From Paramecium tetraurelia (taxonomy: Eukaryota; Ciliophora; Oligohymenophorea; Peniculida; Parameciidae), in the NCBI RefSeq assembly GCF_000165425.1, contig NW_001799625.1, forward strand, positions 248,001 to 312,000: 64,000 bases of DNA, written 5' to 3'. Within the stretch, counting starts at the first letter, position 1. Each line of letters starts with the position of its first letter. Below the pieces are notes generated by a model. It was not told where the DNA came from and ran no database searches. It was given only the letters and a program-made list of their open reading frames with translations. Position numbers and translations under genes: made by a program. Shown one piece after another: positions 47,832-60,604 of this stretch.

Positions 47832-49031
47832 ATGTTAGAATATACTGGACAGACTAAAGCAAACTCAGAAGGAGTTCACACAGTAGTAGACTCAGACTTA
47901 GAAAGTTGGTAAAAGTTATACACATAAACTCAAGTCTGAGAAGACCTAAGTCTGCTTCAGAGCAGGATTATAGAAAACTTTTCGAAATAACAAAACACTG
48001 TTTTAATCAAAAAACACCTTAGGCAACTTGTGATGAGATTCCTGAATTTGATTCATAGGATGATTCCTTTTTATTAAGGCCCTCTCTGTGTACAAATAAA
48101 TCAAGCAGATAAAGCTATGAAATTGTAAAGGAAGAAAAACAATCAGAAAAAGAACTGATAACTCCTTTGAATGAGAAAGATAAGCATCTAATAGTGAAGA
48201 GCGATCAGGGGCTATGTAAATTGTAAGGGATTAAAATGAAAAGTGGAGGATTTTACAAAGGATATTGGTACAGAAGAAAGCCTCACCATATGGGGGAATA
48301 CCTATTTGCTGATTAAAGCAGATATCTAGGAGATGTAAAAGGCTTATAATATGTGTAGTGGAATAATGGTTACGCAAGTGGAAGGGGAGAATACTTTGAT
48401 GCTGATGGAGGCCACTATCAAGGAGAATTTTATTAAAACTGTATGTAAGGGACTGGAGTTTACAAATACGCCGATGGAACAATCTACAATGGTATGGTTT
48501 ATCCTTATCATTAAGGTTAATGGATGAATGATAAATATCACGGAGTAGGAATCGAAACAAAAAATGACAGCCAGTATAAGGGTAAGAATAAGTTACAAAT
48601 TAGGCAAATTTCAGAATGGCTTAAAACATGGTTAGGGGACTATGGTATTTTTCAACTAAGAAAAGTATCAAGGATCATTTGTAAATGGACTGTTTGAAGG
48701 GAAAGGAGTTTTAGTAATAATTTAATTTACCTTTAGATTTGGCCAGATGGAAGAAGATATGAAGGAGATTGGTAAAAAGGGGTGATGCATGGTTAGGGGA
48801 TGTTGCAATGGCCAGATGGTAATGAACTGTCTCTAAATAGGTCGTCTCTATATAGGATAGTATGAAAATGATAAAAGATAAGGATTCGGAACATTCCAAT
48901 ATCCTGATGGTCGTAAATATGCAGGTTATTGGATGAATGGTTTATAACATGGATCAGGAGAGTTTACTGAATATCATGGTTAAATTATGAAGGGAGTTTG
49001 GAGAGAAGGCAAACTATTTTCGCATTATTGA
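47832..49031 (+). CDS. MORN-repeat protein
   Basis: 368 residues; introns 47909-47934 (26 nt, less certain), then 22, 23 and 22 nt within the repeats. After a polar 120-residue N terminus, about eight MORN units of roughly 23 residues follow. Examples are GGHYQGEFYQNCMQGTGVYK, YKGKFQNGLKHGQG, WPDGRRYEGDWQKGVMHGQG and YPDGRKYAGYWMNGLQHGSG. MORN arrays bind phospholipids or act as scaffolds at membranes and cilia, and occur in PIP5K and radial-spoke proteins. No catalytic domain is attached. It converges with the SDR-SCP2 gene, 28 bp apart. Confidence 0.92.
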
Positions 49032-49059
49032 TTATATATATGATACTAATTTATATATC

Positions 49060-50461
49060 TCATAATTTTGGTTAGGAATACTTAGCAAAGTTATCTGGAG
49101 TTGGTGCTGGGAATAAACTAGGTGTGAATAGAGTACTAAATTATATTACTAATTATTTACGCTTTCTTCATGTTTCCCTTGATCTTCATCTATCCTTTTA
49201 AGAATGCTTCGTTAGCTTATAATTTTCCTAAGCAAACCTTTTCAAAATCATCATCAATCATTGTGAAAGTGGCATCTGCTTACTCTTTTCCTTCCTTTAT
49301 TGCTCCTTGACCATTCTTCAAATCAATGACCCAGGATTTTATAACAGGACCACCTTTTTAAGTGATTATTTCAAAATTGAAAACTCCTTAAATTTTGGGA
49401 ATTAAATCTTTTCCTTCACCTCTATCTAAAAATGCTTTCATTAAACCAAATATTCTTTTCTGCTTTTAGATTAACACTTGGAGCTTATGTAGTTTATTAA
49501 GTTTAAGCTGATGTTGTTTTACCTTCTTTTTATTATTTGATGAAATCTTCCTTATTGAAAAAGATTTCAAAGATCTCTGATGATGTTTAAGGATAACAAA
49601 CATTATCTCCGAAACCAGCTACTTACTCCCATTTATCTCTAACATCTTCAGGTGTGAATGGTGTATCAAAGAAATATCCTTGATTTCTCTACCATCTCAA
49701 TTTAGAAATGTATCCAGCTCCCAATTCATAAATTGCACCTGTTTCTTTTGAATCATCATGACTCAATACACCTACAAGTGGTACAACAAATTCTGGCTTT
49801 AAATTTGCAAGTAATTCTTTGCTCATAACAGTCTCAGTCAATCTACTTGCAGCTACAGGACAGATTGAATTAACTAAAATATTTCTCTTCAATCCTTCTC
49901 TTGCCAAAGCCAATGTCAATCCGTGAATACCCATCTTGGCAGCACAATAATTTGTTTAACCAAAGACACCATAAACACCAGAGGCTGAAGATGTGTTAAT
50001 AATTCTTCCATATTTTTATTCTCTCATGTATGGCCAAGCAGCTTTAGTACAAGAGTATGTACCTTTCAAATGAACCTAAATGGCATATTATCATATATTA
50101 CTCTATAGATAAGATCCCAATCTTCATCCTTCATTTTTTCAAATGAAACATCTCTTAAAATACCAGCGTTGTTTATCAAAATATCAATCTTTCCAAATGC
50201 CTTAATTGCAGTGTCAATCACTTTCTCTCCAAATTCAACACTATCATAGTTAGCAACAGCAACTCCACCAGCAGCTTTAATTTCATCAACAACTTTATCA
50301 GCAGCAGAAGATGAAGCTCCTGTGCCTTTCATTGAACCTCCTAAATCATTGACAACGACCTTTGCCCCTCTTTTTCCAAAAAAGAGTGCGTACTCTTTTC
50401 CTAAGCCATTACCAGCTCCAGTGATAACTACCACTTTGCCATCAAATCTCAATTAACTCAT
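49060..50461 (-). CDS. Peroxisomal multifunctional-enzyme-type SDR + SCP2 protein (Dictyostelium MfeA-like); apparent frameshift
   Basis: About 449 residues; introns 50076-50101 and 49136-49160. The N-terminal 300 residues are a D-specific 3-hydroxyacyl-CoA dehydrogenase: [15 protein letters not shown] binds [11 protein letters not shown], catalytic Ser in [10 protein letters not shown] and Tyr/Lys in [11 protein letters not shown]-terminal SCP2 lipid-binding domain follows ([30 protein letters not shown]). There is no MaoC/hydratase-2 domain between them, unlike human HSD17B4 but like Dictyostelium MFE1. The C terminus PKL fits a peroxisomal PTS1. Near 49450-49460 the frame shifts by one base (AAAA run) exactly where [10 protein letters not shown] should be read; no intron explains it. 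Role: peroxisomal beta-oxidation. Confidence 0.88.
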
Positions 50462-51017
50462 ATTTTTATTAAACTAATACTAATCCTGTCAATATAATAT
50501 ATATAATTAACACTTTTAAGAAATCGTGCGTCATATTTCTAATTGTGATTCAATTATTATTTAAAATATGCTACCCTCTAAGCACAAATTATAACAATAA
50601 TTTTTACTTCTATGAATTTTTAACATTATAAATTTAAAAATCGGCCAATCAATTTATTTACTAAAATTTCATTGCAAAATTATTGTTTAAGGAATCATTA
50701 TTTCAATATTGACTCAAACTCTGAATGTTAAATTTCATCATTTTACCTCAGTCTAAATATTAGATATTATTTAATATCCATTTGTATGTTATAGACCTTA
50801 GAATCATATGATTTGATAATCTCTAAGTGTTATCAATATTATTAAGGTCAATTTAGATTTTTTTTCAAGGATAATTGTAAGTTTTCCAAAAAGATGATGA
50901 GGATAGTGAATAAAAAATAATTATATTATAGGAAAAGGATTAGTAATAAACCTGATTGTTAATTTAAAATATTGTAATTGTTAGATTAGGATTAATTTTA
51001 ATAATTGTATTTAAAAA
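50462..51017. other. Intergenic between divergent genes, nothing recognised
   Basis: About 560 bp, AT-rich. It should contain the promoters of the SDR-SCP2 and proteasome genes; no motif was identified. Confidence 0.5.
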
Positions 51018-51767
51018 ATGTCTTACGACACTGCACTCACAGTTTTTTCTCCAGATGGATAGCTATTTCAAGTCGAATATGCAATGGAAGCAGTAAAAAG
51101 AGGATTATGTTGTGTTGGAGTAAGAGGAAAGGATGTCATAGTCCTAGGCGTAGAAAAAAAGGCAACATCAAAACTCTAAAATGTGAAAACAATTAAGAAA
51201 GTGTATTAGTTAGGTAGGAATTTATTCAAATGATAGACAACAATTTATGCATGACATTTTCTGGGTTAAATGCTGATGCAAGAATACTGGCAAATCAAAC
51301 AAGATTGTAGTGCCAATAGTACAAAATTTATTATGAGGATGATCCTTCAGTTGATTACATTGCTAAATTTACAAGCTAATAATAATAGAAATTCACCTAA
51401 AGAGGTGGAGCAAGACCTTATGGTATTTCAACATTAATTGCCGGATTTGATAATCAAAATAAGCCAAAGTTATTTTAGACAGATCCATCTGGAGCTTGTT
51501 CAGAATGGAAGGCTACATCTCTTGGAAAGAGTGCCAAATAAGTGAAAGACTTTTTAGAGAAGCACTGGAGAGAAGGATTGCATGAGAAGGATGCTCTTCT
51601 ACTAACAACTAAAGTATGGGAATATGGTATATGTCAAGGCTTTGATGGATGTAGTTGAAAGTGGAAATAAAAACATTGAGTTGTGCGTGATTAGAAAGAA
51701 CACTTGCTGGTTTTTGAGTGAAACAGAAGTGGAGGAGTTGACAAAAATAACAGCTTAGATCTAATGA
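51018..51767 (+). CDS. PSMA7: 20S proteasome alpha subunit, PSMA7 (alpha-4) type
   Basis: 233 residues; introns 51214-51236 and 51614-51638. Starts [23 protein letters not shown], the alpha-subunit N-terminal helix signature (S-P-[DE]-G-x-[LI]-x-Q-[VI]-E-Y-A). [16 protein letters not shown] is diagnostic of the alpha-4/PSMA7 type, followed by [25 protein letters not shown] and [13 protein letters not shown]. Alpha subunits form the outer rings of the 20S core and lack the catalytic N-terminal Thr. Length is near the usual 240. The frame and family are unambiguous. Confidence 0.96.
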
Positions 51768-51950
51768 TTATTATATACATTAAGTAATTATAAAATGTGG
51801 TTTTGGTTTATTCTGTGATAGAAAAAGTAAGAAAATAGAGATTAATTAAAAATAATGGATGATTTATAATTATATGGTATTAATTTTATTGTTATAATTA
51901 ATAATATATATCATAATTTATTTATTCTGAAATCTAAAATATAATAATTA

Positions 51951-53548
<1,598 letters not shown>

Positions 53549-53577
53549 ATTGAAATACAGATTTCAGTATAATAGAA

Positions 53578-55056
53578 TCATTTTTTAATTATGAATTAAT
53601 GCTAAAGTAGTTCCTAAGCAGTAGGTCTTAATAAATGATCCCTTTATAAACATAATCTAATAAATTAACTTAAAACTTCATCTAAATCCTCAGGTATCCT
53701 TGGAAGAGCATTCTCAGAAATTATTAAGAGTAAAGCACTCAATGGATTATCGAAATTGTGTTCATGCCAAGGTTTCTTCCCTGTTGCCATCTCAAGAACC
53801 GTGCAACCAAATGACCAAATGTCACTTGCTCTGCAATTTTCATCCTAACTAGCCACCTTTAAAATAAAGAAATCTTTTTACTTCAGGAGCCATATACGGA
53901 ATGCTCCCCTTTAAAGAATGCAATATGTCCCCTCCTTGCTTAGATCTCGATATGGTTTTCTCTTTGATTTTACTACACCCAAAGTCTCCTAGCTTCACCT
54001 CTCCATTCACTCCTAATAAAACGTTGGCACCTTTTATGTCTCTATGAATTATATTATTATCATGTAGATAGGCTATGGCTGATAACAATTATTCGGAATA
54101 TGTACGAACTGTGTTAATATTCAAAGGACCAAATTTTTCAGTCAATTAGGTTAAAGTTCCTATTTTATAACAATTATTAACCTTAGGACATATACTCCAA
54201 ATAGAGTAACCAGTACTCTTCATTCTATTGGCTCCAAGCATATCTAATAATATTTTTATGTTTAATTCTCTTCAATAAATCGATTTCGCTTTTCAATCCC
54301 TACAAGTCCTCCTATTCAAAATCTCCCTTTAGATTAATTTTCTTAACCGCATAGATTTTGCCTGTTTTATTTTCCTATGCTATGTACACTTATCCAAAGG
54401 ATCCTGCACCTATCATATCACCTTCAGTAAAGCTGGGATTTTAAGTAGAAAAATTGAATTATGAATATGTAGATGAATCATTAACAATTTTATTTGAACT
54501 ACTAGATTCTATTGCTTGTTTTTAAGAACTAGAGAAGGATTGATTCTTCATTGCAGTAAATCTATTTTCCATAAATGATTCGATTTGGGATACAGTCTCT
54601 TCCTTTATGATTGTATCATCCTGAAAGTCTATATTAAGATTGATCAATACCATTGATAGGAAACTCAATCATTCTAATTGCTGGACTTTAAAACTTATTT
54701 TCTATCATCTCTTGTGATTCTGTATTGGATTTGATAAATTTGACTTGATGATTTTAGAGTTTGCGAATTATCATCCCTTGAACTTTTGATTTTTTCACAG
54801 ACGAGTAGCTTTTCTGTTTTTGAGTATTGTCAGTAACTGGTCTATTATCCTCTTTCTTCTCAATGGACAACTTTTTCAAAGTCGAAGGTGATCGAAAGGT
54901 CTATGTAATTTTTGTTGTCATGGAGGGATCAATTTTTATTCTTGGAGAAAGAAGCGGAGGCAATCCAGTGTTATTATAGATCTTCGGTTTGCTTTTAGCT
55001 AGAACTCATATTTCTTAAATACTTTATATATCCCCTCTTTTAAGAATCGAATTCAT
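53578..55056 (-). CDS. MAP3K/STE11-like Ser/Thr protein kinase
   Basis: 461 residues; introns 54999-55022, 54629-54650, 54160-54181 and 53857-53881. A 190-residue polar, basic N terminus ([12 protein letters not shown]) precedes the kinase domain: GAGSFGQVYIAQENKTG (205), [20 protein letters not shown] (316), [19 protein letters not shown] (361) and [28 protein letters not shown] with GDFG[CA]SK and GS/T-PY/FW-MAPEV is typical of MEKK/NPK1-type MAP kinase kinase kinases. All catalytic residues are present. It converges with the AGC kinase, 29 bp between stops. Partners are not in the window. Confidence 0.93.
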
Positions 55057-55962
55057 TTTCTAATTATATTATATTTTAATATTACCATTTGAATACTTCA
55101 ATAATTTAATACAGACCCTCCTATGAATGTATTTTAATAAAATGCCTCATTCTTCATTAATGATTATGGAGATACATCTTGCTTCATTAAAAGCACAATT
55201 ATTAAAATTACTATTTCTTTATACTTTGTTATGAAACCATAATATTTGAATCAATTAATAAAATATTATTGTTAATGAAAAAACATAAATTTTAGAAACT
55301 TGGATTATGAATGATTCAAAAGAATTTTTAACATAAATTTTAAGATTAAATCAGCATAATTTTAATGTTATCTTACGAATTCTTTGTTTGATGATTAGTT
55401 TATTTACTTAACAATATTCTCCACAGCAAATAAAATACTATAACTTAATATTAAATATGATATCAATTAGAAACTTTAACAATATTTGAATCCAATAAAT
55501 TCAAAATTTTGTTATTAAATTGATTAATTATTTTATACTATAGAAACTCAAATTTAGTTAATTAAATGAACAAACTTCATTAAAGAATCGTTATTTTAAT
55601 TTATCAAAAATAAGGATAATTTTAATATTAGACTGAGTATTTTAAAATTGAATAACTATTATTATGAAATAGGGATTAAAAAGATGCTTTGAAGATGTCT
55701 TGCATAAATAACTTGGTCCATGGACAGTGATGTGGCCAATAAAATGCCATTCATAAGCAAGAGATTAGGATATTGTACTAAAAAAATGGATTACTTAGAT
55801 ATGAATTTATATTAATAATTTGCCTAATCATAAATAAATTAAATTCTCCACTGGAAGTTTGTTATTCAACTCTATTAAATAAAATGCCTTATAAATATAA
55901 AAAGACGATAAAATAAGATTTTTGTTTATTAAAAATTTAATTAATTGACATTGTTAAAAAAA
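55057..55962. other. Mostly intergenic; possible 46-residue ORF at 55664-55804 (+)
   Basis: About 900 bp, AT-rich. One short plus-strand ATG frame at 55664-55804 reads QLGPWTVMWPIKCHSQARD, with a Trp/Pro/His composition unusual for random AT-rich sequence. Downstream the frame is lost. It may be a small gene or an exon whose partners I cannot find. Confidence 0.3.
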
Positions 55963-56607
55963 ATGGGAACATGTGCTTAATGCAATTCAAAGATTGAAAT
56001 TGTAGAGAGCGACCCTTTGATTTCTAAATAAAGTGTATTTTAGAAATTAAAAGAATTGAACCAAAACACAAAATCAACAATTTTTCTGACGATGAGAAGC
56101 AATAAGAAAATTGATAATGAAAATTAGGGTGATCAATCTTTCTTAGTTAGTGAAGTAAACGATGAACAATCAGACGTTAAGAATATACATGGGAGTGTAA
56201 AAATACGACAGAGAAAATATAGTTTTCAAGAATAACAAATATAGTAGGTTCATTTCCATATCAACGATCAAAATGATTCTGCAAAGGTTAGGTGTTTTAG
56301 ATTTACAGATCCTAATATCCCAAGAAATTTATCAAATTCCTCCAGTTCCAATAGTCAGTTTAAAGAATTCAATGCACATTTCAAAAAAAGTGACAAATAA
56401 ATTATTGAATCTGATGAAAGCAAATCAATAAAAAGTATACTTAAAAAAGAGCCAAGACAAAAGAGTGAAACCAAATCAGTCCGTTTTGCTAAAAATATCT
56501 CCACGAGCCAAACAAGGATAAAATCTAAATCATGTCATCACAAATAACATAAAAAGAAAAAGAAAATTTAAAATTAAATTCAAAGATATGAACATTATTA
56601 ATTTTGA
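55963..56607 (+). CDS. Basic 214-residue protein with MGTC lipidation-type N terminus
   Basis: Intronless. MGTCAQCNSKIEIVESD offers Gly2 for myristoylation and Cys4/Cys7 for palmitoylation. The rest is polar and disordered. It includes QNDSAKVRCFRFTDPNIPRN and, in a basic segment, SILKKEPRQKSETKSVRFAK, whose KSVRF fits the PP1-docking RVxF motif. The His/Lys-rich tail is KSCHHKQHKKKKK. No catalytic domain. Function unknown; a membrane-anchored regulatory or scaffold subunit is a guess from the motifs. Confidence 0.72.
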
Positions 56608-57241
56608 ATAAGTATCACTTCTTTGATTTGCTACTCCTGTTTTATCCTCACTTTAGGATTAATTCCAAGAATGTATCTCAATTTTACATTATTAATTTAT
56701 AAAGTATTTAAATATTATTAAAAAAATTATTCCTAAAATTTTATAGAAAATATAATTTTTTCAAGTTTATTTTGTTTCCATGTAACCAGAGCTAAAATTC
56801 TTGTTGTCTACTTATTATTTTTGAAAATATAATCTTCCCTAAAACGCAATTATATCTATTCACTTTATCTTCCTTTAACTATGTGAGCTTATTAGAATTT
56901 AAACAAGTAAGAATGTAGTTGATTAAAGACAGAAATAAATCCTGAAATTTTCATTTTTATTTACATAGCCCAATGTCTAATGCCATACTTTAAACACCTT
57001 ATATATCTAAAAATAAATCACATCCTATTCGTATATATCATGTTGGATCATTATTTTAATTATTAAAATGTTACTTTTTTAAGCAAACAGAAATTTGGAT
57101 AAAAGTGAAACATTATTGATATTTAAATTTTATGCAAATGAGGAATGTTCTAAACATATTGTAAATATCTGTTTAGAAGAATTTATAATAATAGTTGATT
57201 CTTTAATTATTTATTACTAAATTAATTTAATTTATCGTTAA
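56608..57241. other. Intergenic, nothing recognised
   Basis: About 630 bp, AT-rich, no convincing frame on either strand and no RNA gene recognised. Confidence 0.5.
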
Positions 57242-57665
57242 ATGTTTGTTTGTTGTGGTAAGAAGAAGAAGGATCGTAAGCATTTATCCTTAGGAAATCT
57301 AAATTAGTTAAATTTAATTTGTTAAGATGGTCTTTATTTCGATAGGAATTTGAAGATAATAACAGAATATAATAAGACTAATGTATATTAATTGTTTATG
57401 TGTAGGTGAGTGAAATAGGGAATAAAGAATGCAAGTATTACTGTCCAATCTGCTTCAAATATTATGATTGTATGGATAATAGATTTAGTTAGGTATGTTA
57501 CGATCAACCTGCTGTTCGAATTATGTTTGTCATATCTGTGCGGTGTAATCTTTAACAAATAAAATGTATAATTGTCATTACTGCCGGAATGAGCATTGCA
57601 AGTACGTGGATGTAGATCCAAATCAATAGTTAAAAGTATATACAGATTCACACTATAAATTATGA
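57242..57665 (+). CDS. Small RING-like zinc-binding protein
   Basis: 125 residues; introns 57383-57405 and 57470-57492. Starts MFVCCGKKKKDRKHLSLG; Cys4/Cys5 before a Lys run suit palmitoylation. After splicing the Cys pattern is KYYCPICFKYYDC, CCSNYVCHICAV and YNCHYCRNEHC: a compact RING-variant arrangement of C-x2-C, C-x4-C-x2-C and C-x2-C with a His. Likely binds two zinc ions; E3 ligase activity is possible but unproven. It converges with the PrpD-like gene, 77 bp apart. Confidence 0.78.
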
Positions 57666-57742
57666 AACACTTATAATAATAATTAATATAAATGAACCAA
57701 AATAAAATTTTAATATGTTATGATATGTGTCTAATGTATTAA

Positions 57743-59468
57743 TCATTCATCAATGGATTTTGAGGCATAATTGATTTCACAATTATAGATTGTTTACAAT
57801 TCCTTATTGCTGAGGGTATCGATAGAGTTTAATTGTTAATAGAATCTAAAAATATAATATTAATCTTATACTAATCTTATGATTTGGAGTCCTTGATGGC
57901 AATTCTTCCTAATTATTTGAACTTGTTTTAAAGAATTCCAGTTAAATCACAATTAGCGTTTCTAGCATGACCAGATGGGAACATAACAAATTGACTATCC
58001 AAATTCTTGCCATCCTTCAACAAGATTTGAACTCTTGTTGGAATACCTTCTGGATATTTATCGTCATATTCTTTTCCTCCGTGTTCGAATTCTGTTAAGG
58101 CCATGAGTTTCTAAGAATAGATATTAATAGTATACTCTTGTATCCTAATTTCTAACAGCTGCATGACTGTAGTCAAATGGTGAAAGGAAGAGAGCTTTCC
58201 AGATTTCATTCAAATCATTGGTGCTTGATAAGAGTTAATGGAATGATTTTTCAGTGAATGCCTTTCTCAACATAGTACCCAAGATGTAAACCATGGAGTG
58301 ATCAGCAGATTGTCTTGTGTGAGGATCTCTTTTAGCTGGATCTCCAATAATTCCGAATGCTGGTTCATAAGCAGTGACTTTAATTTTTTCAATGGAATCA
58401 ATTGAATAGTTTTGAACGAATTTGGTATCCAAAATAAGCTTTTACAATCCTTCCAAAGCACCAGCAGATTGATGTTCATACAAACCTAATTTGAAATGCA
58501 TTCCCATCACTGCATAATCATCTCCACTCAATGAGAGAGTAATATCAAATGGACTATCTCCCTTGGTCTTTTAGAACAATCTGAAAATAGCTTCTGGGTT
58601 ACGGAAGATATCAGCTGGACCAACAAATCCATTCATTGATCTCTACAAACATTTAATGGCTGCTTCAGTAGAAATGGCAGCAGATGCACCCTTAGAATCT
58701 GATAATTGATGTCCTGCTCTGATGGCTCTGAATGGGATGTAATGAGCAACAAACATACCAATGGCTGATTCAATTTAAGCTGGAGTAGCTCCCAACAATG
58801 CTCCATATGTGCAGATTGATGCAATAGCTCCATGAACAACGTGATCTATACAATATTATACGTATATCAATACCAATTTTGTATGTTTTCAATGAAAATA
58901 CTTCAGCTAATCTTCCTCTGATTTCATCACTCAATACCATAGCCTTAAGTGCTGTCTTTCCATCAATGGTTTCGTTTTGTTGAGCTGCAGCAATAACTAC
59001 TGGGTAGTAATCATTGTGACCAAATTCACCTGCTCTTCTTGCTGGACTACTAGCATCATATCCAAACACTGTGCCATTGGAATCCCATTCTCTGACAGCA
59101 GCGGAGTTGGCTACGATTGCATTTGTGGCTGGCACCCATAAGTTGCTTCCGAAAACTTTGGCAAATCCAGGCTTTGGTTTTTGTGGCTGCTCCAGTCTTG
59201 GCTGCCAATTATTTTGGCTTTCTTAACTAATATGTTTATTCAAGTAGACATACGCTAAAATAGTTGGGGCATTTGTCTTCAAAGCCAAAGCACTCACACC
59301 ACAGAAAACTGAATCTGTGTGGAAGAGTCTGCATCTCTCAAGGACTTTCTTACTTGGATTACCATTTTTCATGAATTCTATGGCGTACTCTCCCAACTCT
59401 CTTGCTTGATTCTTGTTGGCTTTTAAGACAACTTGACTGAAGGCACGGCTGATTGTTTGGGTTAACAT
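57743..59468 (-). CDS. MmgE/PrpD-family dehydratase (2-methylcitrate dehydratase / cis-aconitate decarboxylase type), mitochondrial
   Basis: 539 residues; introns 59227-59253, 58846-58873, 58111-58135 and 57846-57871. The N terminus MLTQTISRAFSQVVLKANKN is an amphipathic, Arg/Lys-containing presequence typical of mitochondrial import. The body shows family landmarks: FHTDSVFCGVSALALKTNAP, GHNDYYPVVIAAAQ, DHVVHGAIASICTYGALLGA, AHYIPFRAIRAGHQLSDSKG and RDPHTRQSADHSMVYILGT. Members dehydrate 2-methylcitrate in propionate degradation or decarboxylate cis-aconitate. I cannot distinguish these activities from sequence by eye; housekeeping methylcitrate dehydration is more likely in a protist. Confidence 0.9.
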
Positions 59469-60604
59469 AAATATCTTTTTTATTTTACTGCAAATTAAAC
59501 TCAATGTCAATTAATATACCACATCAATATGATGAAATTTAATATGACAATTATTCATTTTGATCAATTTATTTACGCAATACGCCATAATTAATTTTAT
59601 ATTAAGCATTATGTGAAAAATCTTGTTCCCCACATTCTCCTCATTTATATCAACACGTCTTACTCTTTCCATAGGTGTAGGACATTAATTATATTAATTA
59701 TGATGTGTAGTGATAGTTAAATCAATAAAATAAGTATACTCGTTAAAAAATCAGAAAATTAGAAACTCTCAAAAATCTAAAACTATTATTGAGTCTTTTT
59801 CAAATATATATTATTTATATGTATATAGATCATTTACTAAAGGTTAATTATTCAACTTAAGTTGATAGAAAAGAACAACTCAAAAGTGTATATTATTATA
59901 AAAATATACTACTTTCCTCCTTTATTCATTGATTTAACCTTAGGACATCATTTTCTAAAGTGATTTCAATTTCCTCCTCATGTAGATTATAAAAATAAGA
60001 TATTTAAAAAAAGTTAAATATCATAATGACTGAATAAAAGATAGAATTATTGGTGATCAAATTATTCCATCATTTAGATTACTTCAAACATCATTTAGCG
60101 TTATCTCTTCTGATTACTCTGCTCTTGAATATTTAAATTTCATTATTTCTAAAAAAAGAATTATTATATTATTACATCTATATCTACTTAAGATTTTAAG
60201 AAGACATTTATAATTATCCCTTGCTGTATAGTTCAGATTGTAGATTTGTGACTAATGATCGACACACCCTTTAAATAACTTCTTCACTTTTTTCTTTAAT
60301 AATATACTGACTAATTTGTTGCTGTAATTTTTCTCTATATCATAGTATGTTTGGGTAAACTTATCATAAATTGAATTGAGAGGACATTAAATACTTAAAG
60401 TCTATAAGTAATTAAGCCTTTATTGATTTCATAAAATAGTGTTATAGGAGTAATGAAATTAGAGAGATGAAAGATTTCTACAATCAAAATTAGTGGAACT
60501 GTGTTGAAAAGTTTATGGATAATTAGAGGGTGAGTATTTTTGAATTTTGGAGGCGTGTAGTATAAAATTAAAATTTTAATATTTTCCACCAAATTCTCAG
60601 GGAT
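59469..60604. other. Mostly intergenic; uncertain minus-strand coding at 60084-60592
   Basis: About 1.1 kb. On the minus strand, 60592-60084 reads as protein-like sequence (SNKLVSILLKKKVKKLFKGC, IYNLNYTARDNYKCLLKILS) if a 26-nt intron is removed. However, no in-frame ATG is present after the last upstream TGA, and the hydrophobic first part may be chance. It may be a remnant or a gene whose first exon I missed. The remainder shows nothing. Confidence 0.3.

Noticed and set aside
49440-49490. Retained IES as the cause of the SDR-SCP2 frameshift
   Set aside because: A TA-bounded 25-bp removal would restore the frame but would delete conserved residues (KIFGL) and is below the minimum IES size; a one-base indel is simpler.
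60395-60592. ORF beginning with a TTG start on the minus strand
   Set aside because: No ATG in frame after the upstream TGA; ciliates are not known to start genes routinely at TTG.
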